From NCBI GenBank assembly GCA_050692985.1, contig JBOGVZ010000059.1, positions 1 through 64,000 on the forward strand: 64,000 bases of DNA, read 5' to 3'. The translations under genes and the position numbers were made by a program. Positions 1 to 7,841 of the stretch are shown one piece after another. Source of the stretch: JBOGVZ01 sp050692985. Its GTDB lineage: Bacteria > Actinomycetota > UBA4738 > CALAEC01. The notes beneath the pieces are model-generated. The model was given only the letters and a program-made list of their open reading frames with translations. It was not told where the DNA came from and searched no databases. Within the stretch, counting starts at the first letter, position 1. Each line of letters begins with the position of its first letter.

Positions 1-47
1 GTAGAGCTCAGCTTGTTCGCGCATACCCCGATGTTCTCACACCTGGC

Positions 48-443
48 TCAGCGCCGCCGCTGGCCGGGCCGGTTCGGCCGACCGCCTCCGGCGGTGCGGC
101 GGGTCGGGGCCGGACGTGGGCGGGGACCGCTCGAGGCGGCCGGCTCGGCCTTGCCTGTTGCCTTGCCTGTTGCCTTGCCGGTTGCCTTGCTCCCCGCCGG
201 GTCGGCACCGTGGAGGCGCTCGGATCGCATCTGCTTGATCGTCTTGCGCTGGTACCCGAACTTGGCGAGCACGGCGCCGAGGACGAGGTACAGCGGGCCG
301 CTGATCAGCAGCCCGGCGAACGCTCCCAGCAGGCTCCGATCGCGGAAGAACACGGCGAAGACGGCGGCCATGATCGCCGCGTAGATCAGCCACTCGCGGA
401 TCAGGCGCAGCCACGGCACCGGTCGGCTCGACTCCCAGGCCAT
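48..443 (-). CDS. Small membrane protein with basic repeat tail
   Basis: A 131-residue protein of unknown function. Two hydrophobic stretches (about residues 16-31 and 36-60) predict two membrane helices. They are followed by a basic cytoplasmic tail rich in Lys, Arg, Pro and Gly. The tail contains an ATGK tetrapeptide repeated three times, encoded by a 12-bp direct repeat. The ATG is preceded on the minus strand by GGAAG with five bases of spacing. It is divergent from pfkA, with under 100 bases between the starts. Size and topology resemble actinobacterial DUF4229-type proteins, but I cannot confirm the family. Confidence 0.6.
   Translation of the reverse strand: MAWESSRPVPWLRLIREWLIYAAIMAAVFAVFFRDRSLLGAFAGLLISGPLYLVLGAVLAKFGYQRKTIKQMRSERLHGADPAGSKATGKATGKATGKAEPAASSGPRPRPAPTRRTAGGGRPNRPGQRRR
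149..184. repeat. 12-bp direct repeat, three copies, in coding DNA
   Basis: Three consecutive copies of CCTTGCCTGTTG (the third with one change), followed by a partial fourth. The period is a multiple of three, so the repeat adds ATGK units to the basic tail of the overlapping minus-strand protein and cannot shift its frame when copy number changes. Confidence 0.8.
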
Positions 444-523
444 CCCGGCTTCCTATCAGACAGCGGCCGCGAGCGATGAGGCGCCGGTGGCGGGCCATCG
501 ACTCGGTTCGGACATCGGTCGCA

Positions 524-529
524 TATCCT
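524..529 (+). promoter_or_regulatory. -10 element TATCCT, leaderless pfkA start
   Basis: TATCCT ends seven bases before the GTG of the phosphofructokinase gene. No Shine-Dalgarno sequence fits between them. In actinobacteria this geometry usually means that transcription starts at the start codon. Confidence 0.6.
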
Positions 530-536
530 GGCCCGG

Positions 537-1568
537 GTGCGCGTCGGTGTGCTCACGGGTGGGGGTGACTGCCCCGGACTCAACGCCGTGATCCGCGCCA
601 TCGTCCGCAAGGCCGAACGCCACTACGGCGATGAGGTGCTGGGCTTTCTCGATGCATGGGACGGCGTGCGCGAGCGACGCACGATCCCGCTCACGGTCGA
701 GGTGATGCGCGGCATGCTGCCACGCGGCGGCACGGTGCTCGGCACGCGACGTGGGAGCCCGTTCGATCGTCCCCACGGGGTCGAGGAGATCGAGGCGACG
801 ATCGCCGACATGGGTCTCGACGCGCTCGTCGTCGTCGGCGGCAACGGGTCGCTGACCGTCGCCTGCCGGCTCCACGGCGAGCGCGGCCTGCCGATCGTGG
901 GTGTGCCGAAGACGATCGACAACGACATCGCCGGCACCGATCTGACGTTCGGATTCAACACCGCGGTGCAGATCGCGACCGACGCCATCGACCGGCTCCA
1001 CACCACGGCCGAGAGCCACAACCGGGTCATGGTCTTGGAGGTCATGGGCCGCCACGCGGGGTGGATCGGCCTGTACTCCGGCCTGGCCGGGGGAGCGGAC
1101 GTGATCCTCATCCCCGAACAGCCGTTCGACATCGAGCGGGTGTGCCATCACCTGAAGCATCGGCATTCTCGGGGCCATCTCTTCTCCATCGTCGTGGTAG
1201 CCGAGGGTGCCTTTCCCCAGGAAGGGACGATGGAGCTCCCCGAGTACGAGACCGACGAGTTCGGCCGGCCCCGGCTGGGTGGGGTCTCGAACGTGATCGC
1301 CACGGAGATCCAGAGGCGGACCGGATTCGACACCCGGGTGACGATCCTGGGCCACGTCCAGCGTGGGGGCACCCCCACCGCGTGGGACCGGGTGCTGGCC
1401 ACGCGGTTCGGGGTGGCCGCCATCGACCTCGCCTCCGCGGGCCGGTGGGGGCGGATGGTGGCCCTGCGAGGCAACGAGATCGAGGACTGTCCCCTGGACG
1501 AGGCGGTGGCCGAGCTCAAGGTGGTGCCCCCGGAGCTGTACGCCGTGGCCGAGGTGTTCTTCGGATAG
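537..1568 (+). CDS. pfkA: 6-phosphofructokinase, probably ATP-dependent
   Basis: Phosphorylates fructose 6-phosphate to fructose 1,6-bisphosphate in glycolysis. The 343 residues match the usual bacterial length. The nucleotide loop TGGGDCPG is at residues 7-14, GGNGS at 101-105 and PKTIDND at 124-130, which holds the catalytic Asp128. Gly at the fourth position of GGNGS (not Asp) fits ATP use, while Lys125 in PKTIDND is the residue found in the mixed ATP/PPi group common in actinobacteria. ATP specificity is therefore inferred from one residue. The GTG start has a TATCCT -10 element seven bases upstream and no Shine-Dalgarno, so the mRNA is probably leaderless. Confidence 0.93.
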   Translation: MRVGVLTGGGDCPGLNAVIRAIVRKAERHYGDEVLGFLDAWDGVRERRTIPLTVEVMRGMLPRGGTVLGTRRGSPFDRPHGVEEIEATIADMGLDALVVVGGNGSLTVACRLHGERGLPIVGVPKTIDNDIAGTDLTFGFNTAVQIATDAIDRLHTTAESHNRVMVLEVMGRHAGWIGLYSGLAGGADVILIPEQPFDIERVCHHLKHRHSRGHLFSIVVVAEGAFPQEGTMELPEYETDEFGRPRLGGVSNVIATEIQRRTGFDTRVTILGHVQRGGTPTAWDRVLATRFGVAAIDLASAGRWGRMVALRGNEIEDCPLDEAVAELKVVPPELYAVAEVFFG

Positions 1569-1571
1569 GCT
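1566..1571 (+). promoter_or_regulatory. -10 element TAGGCT, leaderless start
   Basis: TAGGCT overlaps the pfkA stop codon and lies six bases before the GTG of the small zinc-ribbon gene. The same hexamer at the same spacing precedes the dehydratase gene at 1789. Confidence 0.55.
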
Positions 1572-1577
1572 GCCCCC

Positions 1578-1748
1578 GTGGCCACGGTGCGCTGTCCGTT
1601 CTGCGGGGAGGAGATCGTCCCCTTCCCGGTCGAGCCCGACATCGACGAGGGCCCCACGCTGTACGTCTGTCCGGTGTGCCGCAGGCAGCTGACGATCGGC
1701 GTCGTGGACGACTACCTCCGGCTGGAGGAAGAGGAGGCTTCCAGCTAG
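1578..1748 (+). CDS. 56-residue zinc-ribbon protein
   Basis: A short gene between pfkA and the dehydratase. The protein has a CPFC pair (Cys6, Cys9) and a CPVC pair (Cys31, Cys34), the four-cysteine arrangement of a zinc ribbon, and ends in an acidic tail (LEEEEASS). The 21-residue gap between the knuckles and the absence of any other domain resemble small CPxCG-type proteins. Function is unknown; protein-protein or nucleic-acid contact is a guess. The GTG start sits six bases after TAGGCT, which supports expression as a leaderless message. Confidence 0.75.
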   Translation: MATVRCPFCGEEIVPFPVEPDIDEGPTLYVCPVCRRQLTIGVVDDYLRLEEEEASS

Positions 1749-1776
1749 CCGCCGGGGACGGACGAGGAGCGTGCGG

Positions 1777-1782
1777 TAGGCT
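1777..1782 (+). promoter_or_regulatory. -10 element TAGGCT, leaderless start
   Basis: TAGGCT followed by six bases and then the GTG of the threonine-dehydratase-like gene. There is no ribosome-binding site between them. Confidence 0.55.
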
Positions 1783-1788
1783 CGCCCC

Positions 1789-2745
1789 GTGGCCCAGCCG
1801 CTGGCCCCCGTCCCGCTCGACGAGATCCGGGCCGCACGGGCACGCATCGCCGTCAGCGCCGTGCGGACCCCCCTGGTGCGGATGCAGGTCGACGGCCCGC
1901 CCCAGATCTACCTGAAGCTGGAGAGCCTCCAGCCGATCGGCTCGTTCAAGATCCGGGGGGCGGCCAACGCGGTGGCCGTGGCGGCCCCCTCCGAGGTGGC
2001 CCGGGGGCTGTGGACCGCCAGCGCCGGGAACATGGCCCAGGGGGTGGCCTGGGAGGCTCGCCGGCTGGGGGTCCCCTGCACCGTGGTGGTCCCCGACTCG
2101 GCCCCGGAGACGAAGCGGGACGCGGTCCGCCGGCTGGGAGGGAAGGTGGAGCCGGTTCCGTTCGACGAGTGGTGGGCGATCTTCGGGACCCGCCGGGGGC
2201 AGGAGGGGCTGTTCGTCCATCCGTTCGCCGACCCGGCGGTGATGGCCGGCAACGGGACCATCGGCCTGGAGATCCTGGAGGACCTCCCGGACGTGGATGC
2301 GGTGGTGATCCCCTACGGAGGAGGGGGACTGTCGGCAGGCATCGCCTCGGCCATTCGGGCGCTCCGGCCGGAGGTCCGGATCCATGCGTGCGAGGCGGAG
2401 ACGGCCGCTCCCCTGGCCCCATCGCTGGCCGCCGGGTCGCCGGTGACCGTGCCGTACCGGCCCTCGTTCGTGGACGGCATCGGCGGCCCCGAGGTGTTCC
2501 CGGAGATGCTGGAGCTGGCCTCCCGTCTGCTCGACGGCTCGATCGTGCGCCCCCTGAGCGAGATCGCGGAGGCCCTCCGCCTGCTGGTCGAGCGGAGCCG
2601 AGTGGTGGCCGAGGGGGCCGGAGCTGCGTCGGTGGCCGCGGCCCTCTCGGGCCAGGCGGGGACCGGCAAGGTGGTGTGCGTGGTGTCCGGGGGCAACATC
2701 GACGCGCCGAAGCTGGTGAAGATCCTCGAGGGCCGCATCCCGTAG
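1789..2745 (+). CDS. Threonine/serine dehydratase-like PLP enzyme
   Basis: Fold-type II pyridoxal-phosphate enzyme of the serine/threonine ammonia-lyase group, which deaminates Thr or Ser to a 2-keto acid and ammonia. The cofactor lysine is Lys54 in GSFKIRGA. The phosphate-binding glycine loop YGGGGLSAG is near residue 180, and SGGNID near the C terminus is the last cofactor contact. At 318 residues it lacks the C-terminal ACT-like regulatory domain of biosynthetic IlvA, so it is closer to the catabolic or serine-racemase-like type. The next gene is also a threonine enzyme, which suggests shared threonine catabolism. Substrate preference cannot be read from sequence. Confidence 0.88.
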   Translation: MAQPLAPVPLDEIRAARARIAVSAVRTPLVRMQVDGPPQIYLKLESLQPIGSFKIRGAANAVAVAAPSEVARGLWTASAGNMAQGVAWEARRLGVPCTVVVPDSAPETKRDAVRRLGGKVEPVPFDEWWAIFGTRRGQEGLFVHPFADPAVMAGNGTIGLEILEDLPDVDAVVIPYGGGGLSAGIASAIRALRPEVRIHACEAETAAPLAPSLAAGSPVTVPYRPSFVDGIGGPEVFPEMLELASRLLDGSIVRPLSEIAEALRLLVERSRVVAEGAGAASVAAALSGQAGTGKVVCVVSGGNIDAPKLVKILEGRIP

Positions 2746-2748
2746 GGT
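2743..2748 (+). promoter_or_regulatory. -10 element TAGGGT, leaderless start
   Basis: TAGGGT overlaps the stop codon of the preceding gene and is seven bases upstream of the GTG at 2756. This spacing is the main reason for preferring that start over an in-frame GTG at 2747, which lies inside the hexamer. Confidence 0.5.
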
Positions 2749-2755
2749 GGACGGC

Positions 2756-3784
2756 GTGATCGACCTGCGCTCCGACACGGTGACCAAGCCCAGCCCGGCC
2801 ATGCGGCGGGCCATGGCCGAGGCGGAGGTGGGCGACGACGTGTTCGGCGACGACCCCACCGTCCACCTGCTGCAGGAGCGGGCCGCCGAGGCCACCGGCA
2901 AGGAGGCCGCGCTGTACACGGCCACCGGGACGATGGCCAACCAGACGGCCCTGCGGACCTTCGTCCGCACGGGACACGAGGTCGTGGCCGAGGCCACCGC
3001 CCACGTGATCACCGTGGAGAAGATCAGCGCGGCCACGCTGTCGGGGGTGACCTACCGCCCGATCGCCGGCCCCCGGGGGATCCTCACGCCCGAGCTGGTG
3101 GCGGGAGCCCTGGGACCGGAGGCCGACCCGCTCGGCTTCCGGGTCGTGGACCTGGTGGCGGTGGAGAACACCCACCAGGTCGGGGGCGGCACCGTGATGC
3201 CCATGGAGACGCTGCGAGGGATCCGGCGGCTCACCCGGGAGGCAGGGATCCCCCTGTACATGGACGGGGCCCGGATCTGGAACGCCTCGGTGGCCACGGG
3301 CGTGCCCGTTCCCGATTTCGCGGCCGAGGTGGACGCGCTGATGTTCTGCTTCTCCAAGGGCTTGGGGGCTCCGATCGGATCGGTCCTGTGCGGGCCGAGT
3401 GAGCTCATCGAGGAGGCCCGGCGGGTCCGGGTCCAGCTCGGGGGCGCCTGGCGCCAGGCCGGGGTCATCGCCGCCGCGGCCCTGGTGGCCCTGGAGGAGG
3501 GACCGGGCCGGCTGCACGAGGATCACGCCAACGCCCGCCGGCTGGCCCGCGGTGTGGCCGAGGTGTTCCCGGGCTCGGTGGACCCGGCGGCGGTGGAGAC
3601 GAACATCGTGTTCGTGGACCCCGCGGCGGTCGGCGGGACCGCCCTGGAGATCGTGGACCGGCTCCGGGCCGAGGGGGTGCTGGCCTCCGTGGTCACCGGG
3701 CGGGTCCGGATGCTCACGCACCTCGACGTGTCCGCGGAGGACGTGGACAAGGCCGTGGCCGCGTGGCGGCGGCTGGCCGGCTGA
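2756..3784 (+). CDS. ltaE: Low-specificity L-threonine aldolase
   Basis: PLP fold-type I enzyme that cleaves L-threonine and related beta-hydroxy amino acids to glycine and an aldehyde. The N terminus IDLRSDTVTKPS is diagnostic of the family. DGARIWN in the middle carries the cofactor-binding Asp, and CFSKGLGAPIGS near residue 200 carries the Schiff-base lysine. I chose GTG 2756 because a TAGGGT -10 lies seven bases upstream and family members usually begin at this Ile-Asp-Leu. It follows the dehydratase closely on the same strand, so the two may share transcription as well as using the internal promoter. Confidence 0.92.
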   Translation: MIDLRSDTVTKPSPAMRRAMAEAEVGDDVFGDDPTVHLLQERAAEATGKEAALYTATGTMANQTALRTFVRTGHEVVAEATAHVITVEKISAATLSGVTYRPIAGPRGILTPELVAGALGPEADPLGFRVVDLVAVENTHQVGGGTVMPMETLRGIRRLTREAGIPLYMDGARIWNASVATGVPVPDFAAEVDALMFCFSKGLGAPIGSVLCGPSELIEEARRVRVQLGGAWRQAGVIAAAALVALEEGPGRLHEDHANARRLARGVAEVFPGSVDPAAVETNIVFVDPAAVGGTALEIVDRLRAEGVLASVVTGRVRMLTHLDVSAEDVDKAVAAWRRLAG

Positions 3785-3785
3785 G

Positions 3786-4280
3786 TCAGTCCTTCTGCGA
3801 GTCGGTTCGGCCCCGCAGGATCGGCAACCCGAACCAGAACCAGGCCAGGGACCCGGCGATGGCCCCCGCCGTGAACGCCGCGGCCGCCACGTTGAACACC
3901 ACGTCGGCGATCAGGTGCACGGCGCCGGTGATCCCCAGGGCCAGGAAGACCATCCCGGCGATGCTCATCCGGTTCGCGCTGAACAGCATCCGCTCCTTGT
4001 CGTAGGCCCGCCACCGGATGCGGTGGTAGGCGGTGGGGGCGATGAGGAGCACCGACGACACCGCCGTGCACATGAACGAGGCGAAGTAGACGTTCCGCTG
4101 GAGGTCGGTCATCCGGTCGAACCCCTGGCTGAAGGCCACCGTCAGGAGGAACGCGAACAGGACCTGGACCCCCGGGAGCGCCACCCGGAGCTCCTGGAGC
4201 AGCTCGCCCAGCTCCCGGTCGACCCGTTCCTTCCGGGTCTCCTTGGGGTTGGCCGGAGGGCGGTCCCTGCGGTCAGCCAT
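3786..4280 (-). CDS. DUF6328-like four-helix membrane protein
   Basis: A 164-residue protein with a charged N terminus (ADRRDRPPANPKETRKER), then the segment ELLQELRVALPGVQVLFAFLL leading into the first of four predicted membrane helices. A second charged loop (RIRWRAYDKERM) lies between helices two and three. This pattern matches the actinobacterial DUF6328 family, whose function is unknown. The ATG at 4280 starts just before the conserved charged region; upstream in-frame codons are low-complexity Arg/Pro. The stop codon faces the ltaE stop with one base between them. Confidence 0.75.
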   Translation of the reverse strand: MADRRDRPPANPKETRKERVDRELGELLQELRVALPGVQVLFAFLLTVAFSQGFDRMTDLQRNVYFASFMCTAVSSVLLIAPTAYHRIRWRAYDKERMLFSANRMSIAGMVFLALGITGAVHLIADVVFNVAAAAFTAGAIAGSLAWFWFGLPILRGRTDSQKD

Positions 4281-4312
4281 GGGTCGATTTCCGTACCCGG
4301 GCCCGATCGCGC

Positions 4313-5160
4313 TCAAACTCCGGCGGGGAGGCCCGCGAGGCGGCGGAGCTCGGCAACGTCGCGGCGATGGGTCTCCACGTCCCCGGGCGTCTCCACGATG
4401 ACCGCGCACCGGCGAACGGCCGGGTCGGCCAGCACGGCCCGGAGCCCCGCTTTCCCGATGCGTCCCCGTCCGGGGTGTTCGTGCCGGTCGCGCCGTGAGC
4501 CCCGGGGATCGCGGGCGTCGTTCGCGTGCACCAGCCGCAGCCGTCGGGTGAGGCCGTGGGCCCGCAGCGCGGCCAGGGTTCGCCCGGCGCCGTCCGGATC
4601 GTCGAGCGGGGCCCCCGCCCGGCGAACAGGTGGCAGGTGTCCAGGCACAGGCCCACCCGGGGGTGGCCGCCCACGGCCGCCAGGAGCTCGGCAGCCTGGG
4701 GGATCGTCGATGCCACCGTGCCCGCCCCGCCGGCCGTCAGCTCCAGGAGGACGTCCGGACCATCGCTCCCGGCGATGGCCAGCACCGAGGCCGCGGCTCG
4801 GTGGAGCGCGGCCGCTCGCTCGCCCGGGGCGCCGGCTCCGGCGTGGACCACCAGGCCGTCGGCTCCCAGGGTGCGGGCGGCGTCGAGCTCCCGGCGGGCC
4901 AGGTCCACGGAGCGGCGGCGGAACACCTCGTCGGGGGAGGCGATGTTCACCAGGTAGGAGGAGTGGACGAACACGGGTCCCAGGCGGAGCTCGGCCCGGC
5001 GCTGTGCGAACTCCTCGGCGGCCGGGAGGGACAGGCCGGGTGGTGCCCACCCGCGGGGGTTCGACGCGAAGATCTGGAAGGCCTGGCACCCCGCCGCCCG
5101 GGCGTGGTCCACGGCCCTCGCCGGACGACCCCGGGTGGGGACGTGGGCCCCCACCCGCAT
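4313..5160 (-). pseudogene. nfo: Endonuclease IV (nfo), apparent one-base frameshift
   Basis: Deoxyribonuclease IV cleaves DNA 5' of abasic sites in base excision repair using a Zn cluster in a TIM barrel. The first frame gives an Nfo N-terminal half (VGAHVPTRG, FQIFASNPRGW, VHSSYLVNIASP, ELTAGGAGT, CLDTCHLFAG). From about 4620 onward the match moves to another frame (LRLVHANDARDPRGSRRDRH, VIVETPG), which ends at the TGA at 4313. One extra G in the G-rich run at 4612-4623 would join the frames as ...HLFAGAGAPLDD.... So this is either a one-base deletion in the genome or a homopolymer error. The ATG overlaps the kinase TGA (TGATG), so the two genes are translationally coupled. Confidence 0.85.
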
Positions 5161-6995
5161 CAGACGGAGTCGGCGGCGTAGATCGTGACCTTCTGGCCCT
5201 GCTCCACGGTGGCCCCGGCGTCGGGACGCTGGCTGACCACGATCTCTCCGGAGGTGTTGGGGATCACCACCACCCGGACCGCCAGGCCCAGCCCATCCAG
5301 CTTGGCCGTGGCCGCCTCCGTGGACATCCCCCGCACGTTCGGCATGGGGAACTCCCGCGGTCCCTTCGACACCACGATCGTCACCGAGCTGCCGGGTGGG
5401 ACCTTGGCGTCCGCGGCGGGGTCCTGGCTGATGACCCGGCCCCTGGGCACCTCGGCCGAGAACTCCTCGGTGACGTTGACCTCCAGGCCGGCCCCCAGGA
5501 TGAGGTCGGCCGCCTGCTCCTCGGTGAATCCCACCACCCCGGGGACCGTCACGGGCTGGGGGCCACGGCTCACGGTGAGGTCGACCGGCTCGCCGACCTC
5601 CAGCTCGGTGTCGGGACGGGGGATCTGGAGGATCACCCGCCCCTCGGGGACGGTGTCGTGGAACACCCGGTCCACCTCGCCCACCTCCAGGCGGGCCTTC
5701 TCGATGACCCGCCGGGCCCGGCGCTCGGCGAAGCCGGTGACGTCGGGCACCGGGACCAGCTCGGGCCCCTTCGACACGACCACCTCCAGGCTGATGCCCT
5801 GGTCCACCTCGCTCCCCGGTTCGAACGCCTGGCTGATGATGCGGTTGACCGGGACCGTGGCGGAGAACTCCTCCCTGACGACCTCGATCTCCAGGCTGGC
5901 CTGGCGGGCCACCCGCTGGGCCCCGGCCAGGGGGAGTCCCTGGACGTCGGGGACGGTGGTGCGGTGGGGGATCACGTAGGTCCAGGCCACCCACCCGGCC
6001 ACGGCCAGCACCGCCAGCAGCGACACCACCGTCCAGAACCGGCGGAGCCGCCGGCGCCGTCGGTCCCTGGGCGACAGGGCCCGGGGGATCGTCACGGTGG
6101 CCAGGCGGTCGGCCGGGACCTCGTCCGCGGGCGTCACCGAGGAGGCCAGCTCCGCCAGGGAAGGGGCGGGGGGGAGCTCCGGCACGGCCCGCTCGAGCTC
6201 CGCGTGCATGGCCTGGGCGTCGGGGGGTCGCCGGTCGGGATGCCGCTCGGTGGCCCCCAGCACCACGCGATCCAGCGACGGGGGGACCATCGGGTTCGAC
6301 CGCGAAGGCGGGGGAACCCGCTCCCGGAGGTGCCGGTAGGCGATGGCCACCGAGGTCTCTCCGGTGAACGGCACCTGGCCGGTCAGCAGCTCGTATAGGA
6401 CGATGCCGGTGGCGTATAGGTCGGTCCGGAGGTCGGCCCGGCCGCCCTCGATCTGCTCGGGGGCCAGGTACTGGACCGTGCCGGTGACGGTGCCGGGGGC
6501 GTGGCTGATCCGGGCGTCGGCCAGGGCCCGGGCCAGGCCGAAGTCGGCCACCTTGACCGCCCCCTCGGTGGTGATCATCACGTTCTCGGGCTTCACGTCG
6601 CGGTGGACGATGCCTTGGCGGTGGGCGTGGCCCAGGGCCGAGAGGACGCCGGCCACGACCTGGGCGGACTGGACCGGCTCGAGGGTGCTGTCCCGGGCGA
6701 GCAGCGTCCGCAGGTTCGGCCCCCGGATGAACTCCATCACCATGAAGTACGTGCCCGCAGTCTCTCCCCAGTCGTGGACGGCCACGATGTTGGGGTGGGA
6801 GAGCATGCCGGCGGCCCGAGCCTCCCGGCGGAACCGGTCGATGAACCCGTGGTCGGCGGCCAGGTTGGGGTGGAGGACCTTGATGGCCACGTCGCGGTCC
6901 AGCACGGGGTCGTGGGCCCGGTACACCTCGCCCATGCCCCCGGCGGCCAGGCGGGCCACGATCTGGTAGCGGCCGTCGACGGTGGTCTCGATCAT
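5160..6995 (-). CDS. PknB-type Ser/Thr kinase with four PASTA repeats
   Basis: Membrane receptor kinase, 611 residues. The kinase domain spans about 10-270: Gly loop AAGGMGEVY (17-25), ATP lysine Lys39, HRDVKPEN with catalytic Asp133, and DFG at 151-153. A basic stretch (310-319) leads into one transmembrane helix (about 320-340). Outside lie four PASTA repeats (about 348-611), the modules that bind muropeptides or lipid II in PknB. It is likely to sense cell-wall status and phosphorylate growth and division proteins. It is followed by endonuclease IV with a one-base overlap. It lies far from the dcw cluster, and the usual rodA/pbpA neighbours are absent here. Confidence 0.95.
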   Translation of the reverse strand: MIETTVDGRYQIVARLAAGGMGEVYRAHDPVLDRDVAIKVLHPNLAADHGFIDRFRREARAAGMLSHPNIVAVHDWGETAGTYFMVMEFIRGPNLRTLLARDSTLEPVQSAQVVAGVLSALGHAHRQGIVHRDVKPENVMITTEGAVKVADFGLARALADARISHAPGTVTGTVQYLAPEQIEGGRADLRTDLYATGIVLYELLTGQVPFTGETSVAIAYRHLRERVPPPSRSNPMVPPSLDRVVLGATERHPDRRPPDAQAMHAELERAVPELPPAPSLAELASSVTPADEVPADRLATVTIPRALSPRDRRRRRLRRFWTVVSLLAVLAVAGWVAWTYVIPHRTTVPDVQGLPLAGAQRVARQASLEIEVVREEFSATVPVNRIISQAFEPGSEVDQGISLEVVVSKGPELVPVPDVTGFAERRARRVIEKARLEVGEVDRVFHDTVPEGRVILQIPRPDTELEVGEPVDLTVSRGPQPVTVPGVVGFTEEQAADLILGAGLEVNVTEEFSAEVPRGRVISQDPAADAKVPPGSSVTIVVSKGPREFPMPNVRGMSTEAATAKLDGLGLAVRVVVIPNTSGEIVVSQRPDAGATVEQGQKVTIYAADSV

Positions 6996-7021
6996 CGGTT
7001 CTGGGGGGAGCGGTCCGCACC

Positions 7022-7027
7022 ATTGTA
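7022..7027 (-). promoter_or_regulatory. -10 element TACAAT upstream of the kinase
   Basis: TACAAT on the minus strand, 26 bases before the kinase ATG, giving a leader of about 20 bases. No clear -35 was recognised. The divergent gene at 7073 has its own CACAAT element at 7061-7066. Confidence 0.4.
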
Positions 7028-7072
7028 GGGGCGGGCATCCACCGAGGCGGGCGAATGGGTCACAATCGTCCC

Positions 7073-7831
7073 GTGGAGGCCGCGTCGCTCGAGGAGTACC
7101 GGGACGCGTTCGCTCGGATCGAGCGGGAGGTCGACGCCGGGAACACCGACCTCGCGGGTCTGGGGTTCTGGCGGCTCGTGACGAAGGTCAAGCTCGACCC
7201 CCTCCTGTCGGAGCGGTGGGCAGACGTGGTGGGCCGCATCGACCGGGCCGCCTTCCAGCGGCGGGTGCGCCCGCGCTTCCCCGTGTGGCTGGGGAACGCG
7301 GTGCTGCTGGCCGGCACGGCCGTCCTGGTGGCGGTGGTCCCCGTGGCCGTGGCCGTGGCCCGCCGGTCCGCATCGCCGGACCCGGCCGTGGCCGGGCTCC
7401 TGGCGCTCGTGGCGGCGGGGGGACTGTCGGTCACCACGCACGACCTGGCGCACTGGGCGGCGGGCCGGATGGCCGGGATCCGGTTCGTGGGGTACTTCCT
7501 GGACGGTCCGTTCCGGATCCAGCCCGGGCTGAAGACCGACTACGCCACCTACCTCCGGGCCCCGCCCCGGTCCAGGGCGGGGATGCACGCCGCGGGAGCC
7601 GTGGCCTCGAAGGTGGCCCCGTTCGCGGTCTTCGGGGCGGTGTACCTGCCCCACCGGGCGGCGGGGTTCGCGCTGTTCCCCTCGTGGGCGCTGTGGGCCA
7701 TCCTGGGGGTTGGGGTGGTGGAGATCCTGACCGACGTGGTGTGGTCGACGAAGCGCTCCGACTGGCGGAAGGTCCGGCGGGAGCGGGCCGTGGCCCGAGC
7801 GGTGGAGCATCCACCGCCTCCCACCGGGTAA
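7073..7831 (+). CDS. Membrane protein with an intramembrane HDLAH motif
   Basis: A 252-residue protein with a soluble N-terminal helix region (about 1-70) and four or five membrane segments. HDLAHWAAGR (His123-His127) lies in a hydrophobic segment and resembles the HExxH zinc motif of M50 site-2 proteases with Asp in place of Glu. GIRFVGYFLDGPF follows it. A later EILTDVVW could provide an acidic third ligand. The protease assignment is tentative because the family's NPxxxxDG motif is not seen. GTG 7073 is preceded six bases upstream by CACAAT; an in-frame ATG at 7055 is the alternative start. Confidence 0.6.
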   Translation: MEAASLEEYRDAFARIEREVDAGNTDLAGLGFWRLVTKVKLDPLLSERWADVVGRIDRAAFQRRVRPRFPVWLGNAVLLAGTAVLVAVVPVAVAVARRSASPDPAVAGLLALVAAGGLSVTTHDLAHWAAGRMAGIRFVGYFLDGPFRIQPGLKTDYATYLRAPPRSRAGMHAAGAVASKVAPFAVFGAVYLPHRAAGFALFPSWALWAILGVGVVEILTDVVWSTKRSDWRKVRRERAVARAVEHPPPPTG

Positions 7832-7834
7832 GGT
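7829..7834 (+). promoter_or_regulatory. -10 element TAAGGT, leaderless start
   Basis: TAAGGT overlaps the upstream stop codon and lies seven bases before the GTG at 7842, with no Shine-Dalgarno between. Confidence 0.5.
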
Positions 7835-7841
7835 CTGCTCC

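Noticed and set aside
2747..3784. GTG 2747 as the threonine aldolase start
   Set aside because: It lies inside the TAGGGT element and adds three residues not seen in the family; GTG 2756 fits both promoter spacing and family N termini.
3399..6398. Long plus-strand open frame over ltaE, nfo and the kinase
   Set aside because: Composition is Arg/Pro/Gly-rich with no family match and it crosses well-supported genes on the other strand.
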